Source: Marinobacter sp. JH2 (GTDB taxonomy: Bacteria > Pseudomonadota > Gammaproteobacteria > Pseudomonadales > Oleiphilaceae). Taken from it: DNA of 64,000 nucleotides. The position numbers and the translations under genes were made by a program. Under the pieces are notes generated by a model that was given only the letters and a program-made list of their open reading frames with translations, did not search any database and was not told the origin of the DNA. The stretch is taken from assembly GCF_004353225.1 (NCBI RefSeq), contig NZ_CP037934.1, positions 1,116,001-1,180,000 of the forward strand. Reading direction: 5' to 3'. How positions within the stretch are numbered: the stretch's first letter is position 1; every line of letters starts with the position of its first letter. Of the stretch, positions 54,054 to 63,617 are shown one piece after another.

Positions 54054-56162
54054 ATGTCAAAACGCGAAGCTAAAAAACCGCTTAACCGCCACCCACTGGC
54101 TGTTGCGATTTCACTACTACCCGTGACCTTTTTGGCAGGCGGTGCAATGCCGGCAATGGCCCAAGACAAAGAGAACGGCACTACCCTGCTCCCGGGTTTA
54201 ACCGTAACTGCGGACTGGTTAGGGGCTCCAACCAAAGAATCTGAAAAAATCTACACCGGGGCGCGAACTGTTGTAGAGAAGGACCAACTGCAAAACTCTG
54301 GTGCTCTGAACCTGGAAGATGCGCTTCGTCCGGTGGCGGGCGTAACGGTACTGGACGAAACCGGCACGGGTATTTTGCCGAATATTGGCGTTCGAGGCTT
54401 GAACCCGCTAAGAAGTGAGCGGTTGCAGCTGTTGGTTGATGGTTACCCTATCGCAATTGGTCCGTACAGCAACGTGGGTGTTTCACTCTTTCCCGTCACG
54501 CTTCCCAGTCTTGAGGTGGTAGACATCGTGCGGGGCGGTGCCTCAGTGCATTACGGCCCGAATAACGTGGGCGGAGTGGTCAACATGGTGACCAAGCCCA
54601 TTCCAGCAGAAACCACGCAAACATTGCGCGAGCGCATCACGATCGCCGAGGAGACCGGAAATGTATTCACCGATACTTATTACCGTATCGGAGGAAGAGC
54701 AACAGATAACCTCGATTTGCAGCTACAGGCCAACATTCAGCGCGGTGACGGGTTCCGCGACCACTCCGATACTCAGGTAGACAACCTGATACTGGATGCT
54801 CGCTATTACATGAATGACCAGCACGAACTGGCTTCCCAGCTCCAGTATTACCGGGTCGAAGCCGACCTGCCTGGCGCACTTTCGGCTGACGCATACGAAC
54901 AAGATCGCACTCAAAGCCAGCGCCCGCACGATAGCTATGATGCAGACATGACACGTGCAACTTTTACCTGGACTTACACACCATCCGATAACATTGAATT
55001 TCAGTGGCGCAATTTCGTGCACGATGCCGATCGCACGTTTTTCTTTGGCCAGAACTTCAGTAGTGGTGGCCATTGGGCAGATCCTGCCGAAGAATCCACG
55101 CTGGTTGCCGACTCACCTCGACTGTTCACGGTTTACAGCACCGAGCCCAGACTGGCAATCAAGCACGGCCGACACGATATCACCGTTGGAGCGCGATTCG
55201 TCAGCGAAGATGTTGATTTTGATGTAAACCGCCTGACCCTGGCTACCAACGAACGCAATGTCGCCCGCGATTGGCATCTGGATACGAGCGCTATGGCGTT
55301 TTACTTGAGCGACACGGTGTCATTTCTTGATAATCGCCTGACCGTTACACCGGGACTGCGGTACGAAGATGTTGCCATGGACTTCCGGGACAATCTGAGC
55401 AACCAGAAAGAAGAAAATAACGCTGAAGAATGGTTACCCGGACTAACGGTTGGTCTGCAAGCATATGAAGACCTCTTCGTATTCGCCAACAGTCAGCGTT
55501 CACTTGTACCCGTTCAGATTGCGCAAACCACTCGTGAGGGTGAAGTCGCTAATGAAACCGCCTGGAACCACGAGCTGGGCGCTCGCCTTCAGGTAACGCC
55601 GGACCTGCTATCGTCAGCGACGCTCTTCCGAATTGATTACGAAGATCAGATTCAATTCAATCGATCCACTAGCCGTTACGAAAATCTTGGTGAAACTCGC
55701 CATCAAGGGATCGAGCTATCGAATCGCTTGTACCTCAGCAATGCCTGGGAACTAGGGTTTGGTTATACCTTCCTGGATACTGAACAACTGACCGGCGACA
55801 ACGAGGGCAATGAGTTACCTAACGCGCCTCGCCACAAAGTCAGTGCTGATGCCGTCTACCGCTATCAAGCGTGGGATGCCCGCGTGAACTGGGTGTACGT
55901 TAGCTCAAGCTACAGCGATGCAGACAATACCGAGCAGGAAACCGACAACGGAAGCGCCGGAAAGCTACCGCACTACGATCTGGTTAATGCACGTGTTGGT
56001 CGAGATTTCGCAGTGGGCAGCGGCAACGTGCTGAACCTCGGTCTAGCGGTCAACAACCTGCTGGATGAAGATTATTACTTCCGCGGAGTAGACGTCAGCC
56101 CGGTTGGCCGTGTACCGCAGCCTGGCCGCAGCCTTGTCCTTGAAGCCCAGCTTGATTTCTGA
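54054..56162 (+). CDS. fecA: TonB-dependent ferric-citrate-type siderophore receptor (FecA-like)
   Basis: A 702-residue outer-membrane receptor with a signal peptide cleaved after AMAQ (about residue 37). Its plug domain starts near 45 (GARTVVEKDQLQNSG; NIGVRGLNPLRSERLQLLVDG; DIVRGGASVHYGPNNVGGVV). A barrel follows, ending in the FecA-like YYFRGVDVSPVGRVPQPGRS and a final Phe. Unlike E. coli FecA it lacks the N-terminal STN signalling domain, in line with the absence of fecIR. First gene of fecABCDE, overlapping fecB by 1 base. Substrate (ferric dicitrate versus another carboxylate siderophore) is inferred by similarity. Confidence 0.88.
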   Translation: MSKREAKKPLNRHPLAVAISLLPVTFLAGGAMPAMAQDKENGTTLLPGLTVTADWLGAPTKESEKIYTGARTVVEKDQLQNSGALNLEDALRPVAGVTVLDETGTGILPNIGVRGLNPLRSERLQLLVDGYPIAIGPYSNVGVSLFPVTLPSLEVVDIVRGGASVHYGPNNVGGVVNMVTKPIPAETTQTLRERITIAEETGNVFTDTYYRIGGRATDNLDLQLQANIQRGDGFRDHSDTQVDNLILDARYYMNDQHELASQLQYYRVEADLPGALSADAYEQDRTQSQRPHDSYDADMTRATFTWTYTPSDNIEFQWRNFVHDADRTFFFGQNFSSGGHWADPAEESTLVADSPRLFTVYSTEPRLAIKHGRHDITVGARFVSEDVDFDVNRLTLATNERNVARDWHLDTSAMAFYLSDTVSFLDNRLTVTPGLRYEDVAMDFRDNLSNQKEENNAEEWLPGLTVGLQAYEDLFVFANSQRSLVPVQIAQTTREGEVANETAWNHELGARLQVTPDLLSSATLFRIDYEDQIQFNRSTSRYENLGETRHQGIELSNRLYLSNAWELGFGYTFLDTEQLTGDNEGNELPNAPRHKVSADAVYRYQAWDARVNWVYVSSSYSDADNTEQETDNGSAGKLPHYDLVNARVGRDFAVGSGNVLNLGLAVNNLLDEDYYFRGVDVSPVGRVPQPGRSLVLEAQLDF

Positions 56163-57085
56163 TGATTATCCGGAATTTGGCAATAGTATTGATCTGTACG
56201 TTGGTTGTACCGGCTGGCTGGGCAAGCAATCAGACCATAGAGCTGACCGATGATCGCGGGGCTACCCTGAGGTTATCGGCAGCGGCGCACCAACCGGCCG
56301 CGATCTCAACGTTCGGGGCCGATGTGTCTTTGGCACTTGGAGTCGTGCCTGTCGCGGTGACAGATTATGGCCTTCAAGGTGTGCCTGAGTATTTGGCCCA
56401 TCAGTTGGAAGGGGTCCCAACGTTGGGACCACGGCACCAGCCAAATCTGGAAATTCTGTCAAAGCTCTCGCCCGATCTTGTGATTGCCATTCGGCGTTAT
56501 ACCGAGAAAGACGGAGCCCATATAGAATCCATCGCTCCCCTGCTCGCTCTGGACCTCATATCCTTAGAAGACAGCCTTCGCGCTGTAGAGTTGACGGGGC
56601 GAGCACTGGGCGCCCACGAAAAAGCCATCGAGTTGAATGCGGAATTTCTGGATCGGATTAAAGAGCTCGCTGCTGCCAGCAAAGGGAGTCCCGTTGAAAC
56701 TGTTGCCTTGCTGACCAGTGGCAGCGAAACCCCCTTTATTTACTATGACCATTTTTTAGCGACCGCGTTGCTGAAAAAACTCGGTTTCAATAGCGTTGGC
56801 GGCGCATTGGAAAATCCCGAAAAGGGCATTCCACTTGGATACCGGATCAGCTTGGAAGCGTTACTGGAGCTGAACCCTGACGTCATCCTAATGCTTCCGA
56901 CAAGCAGGCAGCGCGCCTTTACGATGAACCCGGTTTGGCCATACTTGGAAGCCGTGCGGAATGACCGGGTTTTTGAAGTGCCGCATTACTGGAAAGAAGG
57001 TGCGGGGCCTATCGCTCGCCGGCGAATCCTTGATGACATCGAGCGGTTTCTGCTCCCTAACCCTGCAAGCAGTTCCGATAACTAA
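56162..57085 (+). CDS. fecB: Periplasmic siderophore-binding protein (FecB-like)
   Basis: A 307-residue periplasmic protein with a cleavable signal (residues 1-21, AGWAS-N) and the helical-backbone two-lobed fold of FecB/FhuD (DVSLALGVVPVAVTDYG; LGPRHQPNLEILSKLSPDLVI; LELNPDVILMLP). There is no lipobox. It delivers the ferric complex to FecCD. One-base overlaps with both neighbours (TGATG and TAATG) show translational coupling. Confidence 0.88.
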   Translation: MIIRNLAIVLICTLVVPAGWASNQTIELTDDRGATLRLSAAAHQPAAISTFGADVSLALGVVPVAVTDYGLQGVPEYLAHQLEGVPTLGPRHQPNLEILSKLSPDLVIAIRRYTEKDGAHIESIAPLLALDLISLEDSLRAVELTGRALGAHEKAIELNAEFLDRIKELAAASKGSPVETVALLTSGSETPFIYYDHFLATALLKKLGFNSVGGALENPEKGIPLGYRISLEALLELNPDVILMLPTSRQRAFTMNPVWPYLEAVRNDRVFEVPHYWKEGAGPIARRRILDDIERFLLPNPASSSDN

Positions 57086-58086
57086 TGGTTGATCACACCA
57101 GCGTGCCTATACATAGGGTATATGGAACAGCGATTTTGGTGCTGTTCGTATTGTTTCTACTGGGCTTAATGGCCGGTTCCCGATGGGTGTCGCTATCCTC
57201 TTTATGGGCTGTATTGAACGGTGGCGGTGATCTACTGACCAACGTCAGTGTGATGGAACTGCGGCTCCCTCGAAACCTTCTCGGTATGCTCGGTGGAGCC
57301 GCGCTTGGTGTGGCCGGTGCCGTCATGCAAGGAGTTACTCGAAACCCGCTCGCGTCTCCAGGCCTGACAGGCGTGATTGCATCTGCAGCATTGGCGGTGG
57401 TTTCCCTTCGAACGCTGGCCAATCCGGATGCTTTCTGGCTACCCTTGATGGCACTGGCCGGGGGGTTGCTTGGTGGCGCGCTGACTTTCGTGATTGCGGG
57501 CAGGCGCCAGCTTCAGCCCGAGCGAGTTGTACTCGCGGGCATTGCTGTTACTTCCCTGGCGACTGCCGTCACCACAGGCTTGTTGCTGGTATCAGGCGCT
57601 GAAACTGCGGAGTTATATTATTGGCTGGCCGGTAGCTTGATGGGCCGCGGTTGGGTTCAGCTCGAATTAGTGCTGCCTTGGCTTGTGTTCCCGATAGCCG
57701 CACTTCTGGTCATGCGCCGCCCATTTAAATTACTTCAGCTCGACGACGACCTCGCACTTGCGATGGGTTTGGCTGTTGGGCGCTGGCGGCTTATTTTTTT
57801 GTTGCTGGCACTTCTGATCGCCGCCGCGCTTGTGGCGTTCACCGGCCCGATCGTGTTTATCGGATTGGTCGCGCCGCACATTGCCAAGCGAATGATCGGA
57901 AGCAAGATCAAACACTGGCTGCCTTTATCCGCACTCCTTGGCGCCCTGCTTTTGTTGACCGCCGACATACTCGCTCGACAGCTGGCTTTCCCCCAAGAAT
58001 TGCCGGTGGGTATGTTGACAGCCCTGATTGGCGCGCCATGGTTAATCTACCTTCTTAATATTAAAACATCAGTCCGGAGCGCATAG
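57085..58086 (+). CDS. fecC: FecCD-type iron-siderophore permease, subunit C
   Basis: A 333-residue FecCD-family permease with about nine to ten spans and the signatures LRLPRNLLGMLGGAALGVAG, TRNPLASPGLTGV and GPIVFIGLVAPHIAKRMIG. It forms the channel with the next permease. It overlaps fecB by 1 base and ends 4 bases before fecD. Confidence 0.92.
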   Translation: MVDHTSVPIHRVYGTAILVLFVLFLLGLMAGSRWVSLSSLWAVLNGGGDLLTNVSVMELRLPRNLLGMLGGAALGVAGAVMQGVTRNPLASPGLTGVIASAALAVVSLRTLANPDAFWLPLMALAGGLLGGALTFVIAGRRQLQPERVVLAGIAVTSLATAVTTGLLLVSGAETAELYYWLAGSLMGRGWVQLELVLPWLVFPIAALLVMRRPFKLLQLDDDLALAMGLAVGRWRLIFLLLALLIAAALVAFTGPIVFIGLVAPHIAKRMIGSKIKHWLPLSALLGALLLLTADILARQLAFPQELPVGMLTALIGAPWLIYLLNIKTSVRSA

Positions 58087-58090
58087 AGCG

Positions 58091-59134
58091 ATGGCGACCG
58101 AAACGGCACTGCAATTCTCCAATCGCCTCGTTTCAGGCCTTATATTGGGCGGGATGGGTCTGATTTTAGCGGTGGTGATCGGTGTTCAGTCAGGAGCTGT
58201 CGATCTTTCGTGGGAGCAGATATGGGCCGTGTTCGCAGGTGAAAGCACCGAACACGTTCATCGGGTCGTTTTAGAAATACGGTTGCCTAGAACGTTGGTG
58301 GGGTTATTGATTGGCATCCACTTCGCGCTGTCTGGATGGCTGTTGCAGCTACTCAGCCGAAACCCATTAGCCGAACCCGGTATCCTAGGCATCTCTGCCG
58401 GTGCCAGCCTGGCGGCTGTGATTGCGTTCATCATCGGAGACTGGCTGTTTTCCGGCGATAATCCATACAGTAGTGCTTCTCCCGCGCTGGACTACCTGCC
58501 ATTTTTCGCAATGGGCGGTGGATTAGCCGCGGCCGTTGCGGTGTATTTTCTAGGTCTGAGCAACGGCCGCTTATCCACTTTGAAGATGACTCTGACCGGC
58601 GCTGTCATCGCTGGCATGCTGCACGCATTAACCACCGGCACGTTGGCCTTCTGGGGCCATGCTCATACCGAATTAGTGGCGCAATGGCTGGCTGGTTCTC
58701 TGTATGGCGCAAAATGGAATCACCTTGGCTCACTGTTACCATGGACGATCATTGGGCTGGCAGGCGTCGGATTACTCATAGGCCCTTTGAAAGTGATGCA
58801 ACTCGACGATCAACACGTTCAAACACTCGGACTGCCGCTTAATCGGTGGCGAGCGTTTGCTCTGCTGATTGCCACCTTGCTGGCTGCCAGTGCCGTTGGC
58901 GTTGCGGGCCCCGTTGGGTTCATTGGTCTGTTGATTCCGCACATTAGCCGTAAACTGGGCGGCCCCAGTCTTTCTGCGCAACTGTGGTTATGCGTGGTGC
59001 TCGGTGCTTTGCTGACGGTAGGAGCTGATGTGCTCGGCCGAACCTTGTTTGCACCTTATGAAGTACCCGTTGGCGTAGTGTCCGCTATCTTGGGCGTGCC
59101 CTTCTTTCTTTATCTGTTAGCACGGCAATCTTGA
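58091..59134 (+). CDS. fecD: FecCD-type iron-siderophore permease, subunit D
   Basis: A 347-residue FecCD permease paralogous to the preceding gene (LEIRLPRTLVGLLIGIHFAL; SRNPLAEPGILGISAGASLA; GPVGFIGLLIPHISRKLGG). It forms the heterodimeric channel with FecC. It ends 6 bases before the ATPase gene. Confidence 0.92.
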   Translation: MATETALQFSNRLVSGLILGGMGLILAVVIGVQSGAVDLSWEQIWAVFAGESTEHVHRVVLEIRLPRTLVGLLIGIHFALSGWLLQLLSRNPLAEPGILGISAGASLAAVIAFIIGDWLFSGDNPYSSASPALDYLPFFAMGGGLAAAVAVYFLGLSNGRLSTLKMTLTGAVIAGMLHALTTGTLAFWGHAHTELVAQWLAGSLYGAKWNHLGSLLPWTIIGLAGVGLLIGPLKVMQLDDQHVQTLGLPLNRWRAFALLIATLLAASAVGVAGPVGFIGLLIPHISRKLGGPSLSAQLWLCVVLGALLTVGADVLGRTLFAPYEVPVGVVSAILGVPFFLYLLARQS

Positions 59135-59140
59135 GGCACC

Positions 59141-59941
59141 ATGATACAAACTGAAAACCTCTCCTTAGCTTATGGCGCAACTCCGGTTGTAAATAATGTT
59201 TCACTGACAATTCCTGAAGGTGCGATTACCTGTCTACTAGGCCCCAATGGGTCGGGCAAAAGCACGTTACTCAAAAGCTTCGCTGGTTTATTGCCTGCCC
59301 GTTCGGGACGAGTTTTACTGGATGGCCAGCCGATCAATGAATGGGACCGCCGACGATTGGCACTACGCCTCGCCATGTTGCCGCAAAAACCAATCGTTCC
59401 AGATGGCATTCTGGTAAAAGATCTGGTGGCTCTGGGGCGCTTTCCCCATCGCAAATGGTGGCAAAAGAATCAGGCTGAGGATAATCGAATCGCCCATGAG
59501 TCGATGACGATGACCGGTGTAGCCGAACTGGCTGATCGACCGGTGGAAGCTCTGTCTGGCGGTCAGCAGCAACGGGTATGGATCGCCATGGCTTTAGCAC
59601 AGGAAACCGGTGTTTTGTTGTTGGATGAACCCACCACGTTTCTGGACTGGGGTTATCAGCTGGAGGTGTTAGAGCTGTTAGCCAAGCTGAACCGTGAGCA
59701 AAGCCTAACTGTTGTTATGTCGTTGCACGACTTGAATCAGGCCGCGCAATTTGCCGATCAGATCGCGATTATGGCAAAAGGCGAGTTGCAAACCATGGGT
59801 AGCCCAAACGAGGTTATAACCGAATCGCTGATACAGCGGGTTTTCAGGGTCGAAACGAAAGTAACCTCTGAAGCCAACGGGCGGCCATTTTGTTCAGGTT
59901 ATGCCGCCGCTCTCAATGCCCCAGAAACCGCGATAACATAA
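59141..59941 (+). CDS. fecE: Iron-siderophore ABC ATPase (FecE-like)
   Basis: A 266-residue ABC ATPase with Walker A GPNGSGKSTL, signature LSGGQQQRVWIAMAL and Walker B VLLLDEPTTFLD, followed by SLHDLNQAAQFADQ. It drives FecCD import. Last gene of the operon, with a 116-base gap before nhaD. Confidence 0.94.
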   Translation: MIQTENLSLAYGATPVVNNVSLTIPEGAITCLLGPNGSGKSTLLKSFAGLLPARSGRVLLDGQPINEWDRRRLALRLAMLPQKPIVPDGILVKDLVALGRFPHRKWWQKNQAEDNRIAHESMTMTGVAELADRPVEALSGGQQQRVWIAMALAQETGVLLLDEPTTFLDWGYQLEVLELLAKLNREQSLTVVMSLHDLNQAAQFADQIAIMAKGELQTMGSPNEVITESLIQRVFRVETKVTSEANGRPFCSGYAAALNAPETAIT

Positions 59942-60057
59942 GTCATATTCGGCACTTTCAGGTAATAGCCTGCTCACCATCAAAGGTATAAAATTCCGCC
60001 AATTTCGGCTGTCTTAGGCCACCTTTCGATCAACTGAGTATCAGGCGCCCTTGCCTT

Positions 60058-61311
60058 ATGACCGTTTTTGATATCACTCTCATCTCCCTTGCCATATTGG
60101 CGCTGCTTGGCGTTATCTTCGAAGAAGTCATTCACGTTAATAAAGCAAAAACGACGCTGTTCTTCGGAACATTGAGCTGGATGTTGCTGTTTTTGTTTAG
60201 TTCAGGCGCTAATGAAACGACCGCGATTAACGCGGGGTTGGCAGAAAGCATCGCTGAAATTGCTGGGTTATGGCTGTTTCTGGTTGCGGCCATGACGTTT
60301 GTTGCCTATCTGAACAAAAAAGGCATGATCGAGAACATGATTTACCTGATCATGCCCCGACACGTTACGGAGCGGCGTTTACTGTTTCTGACCGGCCTGT
60401 TCTGCTTTCTGTTTTCCTCTTTGGCCGACAATATCACCGCCACACTGGTGTCTTGCTCCCTGATCTTGTCTTTAAATCTTGAGCTTAAGAAACGCCTGCA
60501 ATTCGTTGTTTTAGTTGTTTTTGCTGTTAACTCAGGCGGGGTTTCTCTGATCACTGGCGATGTCACAACGCTAATGATCTTCTTAGCCAAGAAAGTCGAG
60601 ATTCTGACACTGCTTACGCTTGCGATTCCAGCCTCTATTACTGTGTTCATACTGGCGTTGCTGCTATCCCGTGGCCTGGATGGAACAGTAGAACTGAAAG
60701 GAAACACCACTGAAGTTCGAACAGTAGATGCGGTTATCGCGGGGCTCTTTCTGGTTACCATTATCGGGACAATCACAGGAAACGCTCTGTTCAGTGTGCC
60801 GCCGGTGCTCACCTTTTTGTTCGGTCTTTCGATCATGTTCCTGGTATCCCGCTTCATGAGCGATGATAACGATCTGGACCCTATCCTCGAATACATCCGC
60901 GTCATTGAATTCGAAACCTTACTGTTCTTCCTCGGCATTTTGTTGCTGGTAGGTATGCTCAAGGAAATACATGCTCTGGACTCATTGGTTGCCATATACG
61001 ACGTATTGCCCCCGATATACGCCAACTATCTGATGGGTATTTTTTCAGCGGTGATCGATAACGTGCCATTAACCGCTGCGTTGCTGAAAGCAGGAATCGA
61101 CATGAGTCCGGCTGAGTGGATGGGGCTAACTTATGCGGTTGGTGTAGGTGGGTCGCTGCTGGTGATCGGCTCTGCAGCAGGTATTGTCGCTATGAGCAAA
61201 ATCGACGGTCTAACCTTTGGTTCGTATATGCGTTATGCCGTACATCTACTGCTCGCTTATTCGATGGGGTATGCAGGCGTATTGCTTCTGGGGCGTTTTA
61301 TATTGGCGTAA
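60058..61311 (+). CDS. nhaD: Na+/H+ antiporter NhaD
   Basis: A 417-residue membrane protein with about twelve spans and NhaD-type blocks (LGVIFEEVIHVNKAKTTLFF; CFLFSSLADNITATLVSCSL; NSGGVSLITGDVTTLMIF; SAVIDNVPLTAALLKAGIDM). NhaD antiporters are typical of marine and alkaliphilic bacteria and expel Na+ or Li+ with proton uptake. Ends just before a bidirectional terminator. Confidence 0.93.
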   Translation: MTVFDITLISLAILALLGVIFEEVIHVNKAKTTLFFGTLSWMLLFLFSSGANETTAINAGLAESIAEIAGLWLFLVAAMTFVAYLNKKGMIENMIYLIMPRHVTERRLLFLTGLFCFLFSSLADNITATLVSCSLILSLNLELKKRLQFVVLVVFAVNSGGVSLITGDVTTLMIFLAKKVEILTLLTLAIPASITVFILALLLSRGLDGTVELKGNTTEVRTVDAVIAGLFLVTIIGTITGNALFSVPPVLTFLFGLSIMFLVSRFMSDDNDLDPILEYIRVIEFETLLFFLGILLLVGMLKEIHALDSLVAIYDVLPPIYANYLMGIFSAVIDNVPLTAALLKAGIDMSPAEWMGLTYAVGVGGSLLVIGSAAGIVAMSKIDGLTFGSYMRYAVHLLLAYSMGYAGVLLLGRFILA

Positions 61312-61315
61312 CAAA

Positions 61316-61348
61316 AAATGCCCGTAGGTCGAGGCCATACGGGCATTT
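61316..61348. terminator. bidirectional Rho-independent terminator
   Basis: A perfect 11-bp stem AAATGCCCGTA/TACGGGCATTT with an 11-base loop lies between convergent nhaD and the barrel gene. Flanking A- and T-runs serve both strands. Confidence 0.85.
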
Positions 61349-61366
61349 GAGCTTAGATGGGTCGGA

Positions 61367-61930
61367 TCAGAAATTAAACTGCACGCCCAAGCCAATGCCA
61401 TCTACGGTGACGTCGTCGTCATCGTAGTAACGCATGTACTCGAGGTTACCTGACACGCTCTGGGCCATTTCAAAGTTAATACCTGCGCCATATGAAAAAT
61501 CAGAGTCGTCGTCCGATTCCGAACCAAAGGCTGTATCAACTTCAACCTCAGTTCGCGTAAAACCGATGACAGCATATGGCGTGACGGGGCTTTCGTTGAC
61601 CATGTTAAAGGTCGCGTAGCCACCGAAGAAATTATTCACCTCTACATCGCCGTTTATACCTGGCGCCAAGTTGATATTGTCATCATTCACTCCAAAGCCC
61701 GCGCGTGCCTCAAAGCCAATGTATTCGTTAGCCATTACCCCAACTTTGCCGGATAGCGTGCCTACGTCTGCGTCTTCGCCATCAAAGTCCAGGTTCATAA
61801 AAGTATAATTTAGACCTACATAGAGAGCCCCAACTCCAGACTTGTACATGTCTGCAGCCGATGCTGTACCAGCCAACGCGAAACCAGCGGTTGCAATGGA
61901 TGCAATCAGCACGTTTTTTCTAATAGTCAT
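61367..61930 (-). CDS. Small outer-membrane beta-barrel protein (OmpA/opacity-like)
   Basis: A 187-residue protein with a signal peptide (MTIRKNVLIASIATAGFALA, cleaved after ASA). A beta-rich body of alternating strands (YVGLNYTFMNLDFDG; YIGFEARAGFGVND; TPYAVIGFTRTEVEV) ends in Phe, as for an eight-strand barrel. I chose ATG 61930, with GAGGAGAA ahead; 61948 adds only six residues. It is Asp-rich in the loops, as in proteins of saline habitats. Function unknown. Confidence 0.85.
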   Translation of the reverse strand: MTIRKNVLIASIATAGFALAGTASAADMYKSGVGALYVGLNYTFMNLDFDGEDADVGTLSGKVGVMANEYIGFEARAGFGVNDDNINLAPGINGDVEVNNFFGGYATFNMVNESPVTPYAVIGFTRTEVEVDTAFGSESDDDSDFSYGAGINFEMAQSVSGNLEYMRYYDDDDVTVDGIGLGVQFNF

Positions 61931-62024
61931 CAGCGTTCTCCTCAGCATGAACAGAGTTGTTGTTGCTTCTCCACTTAATCTGGACGATCAACGTCGATAT
62001 GGCCATAGGTGAAACCCAACTTTA

Positions 62025-63590
62025 ATGTCTTTTAATTTCCCGTTAATGCTTCCTGAACGCCCTGTTTCCTTGCGGTTGCATGGAACGGGGGGTATCCTTC
62101 CGCATCTCACTGTTAGCTGTTTTGGGCGCCTCTTGAGAAACCTTAGTCCTGTCATTTTAATCGTCAGCATCATGTTTATACTTCTTAGTGTATTCATGAC
62201 ATTACCGGTCGCTTTGCTGTCTTTTACGCCCGGCGGTGCGCCCAATGCGGTTGCCTTCGCGGAATCTGCCGCCCTGGTTTTTCTTCTCGGCGTAATCGGC
62301 GTGCTCAGCACTCGCCGCAAGTCACGGGACCTGAAACCCCGTTACATGTTCGTGTTAACGGTCTCTAGTTGGTTCATTATCTCGGCGCTGTCATCACTCC
62401 CCTTTTACCTAAGCGACAATGGGTTATCGCTTGCCGATGCCATATTCGAAGGCACATCTGGCATCACCACAACGGGCGCAACCGTATTAACGGGGCTCGA
62501 CGATTTCGATAAAGACCTGTTGCTTTGGCGATCAATTCTTCAGTGGCTTGGTGGCATTGGCATCATCGGCATGTTCGTTGCCGTACTCCCGTTCCTTCGT
62601 GTGGGTGGCATGCGCTTGTTTGCCACTGAATCGTCCGAGTGGACAGACAAAGCTCTGCCCCGCATGAAAACCCTGAGCCGCGGCCTGTTGATTGTGTACG
62701 CAACGCTGACAACCGTTGCGGTACTGACCTACTGGGTTTCTGGCATGTCACTGTTTGATGCTTTCAACCACGGCCTGACCAGCATCGCCACCGGTGGTTT
62801 TTCTACGTCTGACTTCTCGATGGGCAAGTTCAACGACTTGATACTGGCGGAAGCTACATTTTTCATGATTCTCGGCAGCTTGCCGTTCTTCTTATTTGTA
62901 CGAGAGATGCACGGCCAGCACTTCGCCCTGTTCCGGGACCAACAGGTCCGGCTATTTCTGACTATCCTGTTCACCGTTCCAGCATTGTTAACACTTTACC
63001 GCTGGTGGGTATCACCGGTGCATTTCGACCCGCTTCATAATTACATTTCTGTGCTCTTCAACGTAACGTCGGTCATCAGTACATCCGGATACGCATCGGA
63101 AGACTATTCCGCATGGGGGCCGTTGGCATTTGTGGTGTTTTTCTTTTTGATGTTCGTCGGCGGGTGTTCGGGTTCAACGGCGGGCGGCATGAAGATATTC
63201 CGCTTCCAGCTGTCTCTCATTGTTCTGCGTGAGCAGTTGATGCGACTTCTACACCCTCGTGCGGTCTTTACCCGAAACTATAACGGCCGGGCGGTCAGCG
63301 ATGAAATTATCTCATCAATGATTGCCTACACGTTTATGTTTTTGTTGTGTTTGCTGCTGATCACCGTATTGCTGGCCTCGTTACAGCTAGACTTCATCAC
63401 ATCGTTGTCCGGTGCGTTAACTTCTTTGACAAACGTCGGACCGGGGCTTGGCGATATCATCGGTCCTGCGGGTACGTTCGGTCCGCTGCCAGAAGCGGCA
63501 AAATGGATTCTTTCGGTAGGTATGCTGATGGGGCGTCTGGAAATTCTAAGCGTCGTGATCGTGCTATCTCCGGGGTTCTGGCGCGGTTGA
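62025..63590 (+). CDS. trkH: Trk-type potassium uptake permease TrkH
   Basis: A 521-residue K+ channel-like permease with four pore repeats, including the selectivity segments EGTSGITTTGATVL, TSIATGGFST, SVISTSGYASED and LTNVGPGLGDI. It imports K+ with TrkA (not in the window). The first Met at 62025 gives a tail about 40 residues longer than common TrkH; ATG 62046 is an alternative. Neither has a clear ribosome site. With NhaD it suggests salt adaptation. Confidence 0.92.
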   Translation: MSFNFPLMLPERPVSLRLHGTGGILPHLTVSCFGRLLRNLSPVILIVSIMFILLSVFMTLPVALLSFTPGGAPNAVAFAESAALVFLLGVIGVLSTRRKSRDLKPRYMFVLTVSSWFIISALSSLPFYLSDNGLSLADAIFEGTSGITTTGATVLTGLDDFDKDLLLWRSILQWLGGIGIIGMFVAVLPFLRVGGMRLFATESSEWTDKALPRMKTLSRGLLIVYATLTTVAVLTYWVSGMSLFDAFNHGLTSIATGGFSTSDFSMGKFNDLILAEATFFMILGSLPFFLFVREMHGQHFALFRDQQVRLFLTILFTVPALLTLYRWWVSPVHFDPLHNYISVLFNVTSVISTSGYASEDYSAWGPLAFVVFFFLMFVGGCSGSTAGGMKIFRFQLSLIVLREQLMRLLHPRAVFTRNYNGRAVSDEIISSMIAYTFMFLLCLLLITVLLASLQLDFITSLSGALTSLTNVGPGLGDIIGPAGTFGPLPEAAKWILSVGMLMGRLEILSVVIVLSPGFWRG

Positions 63591-63617
63591 AAGCGCCACG
63601 CCTGAAACCCGGACCGA

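Noticed and set aside
60342..61025. 227-codon minus-strand frame within nhaD
   Set aside because: Shadow of nhaD; Ser/Arg/Thr-rich with no motif.
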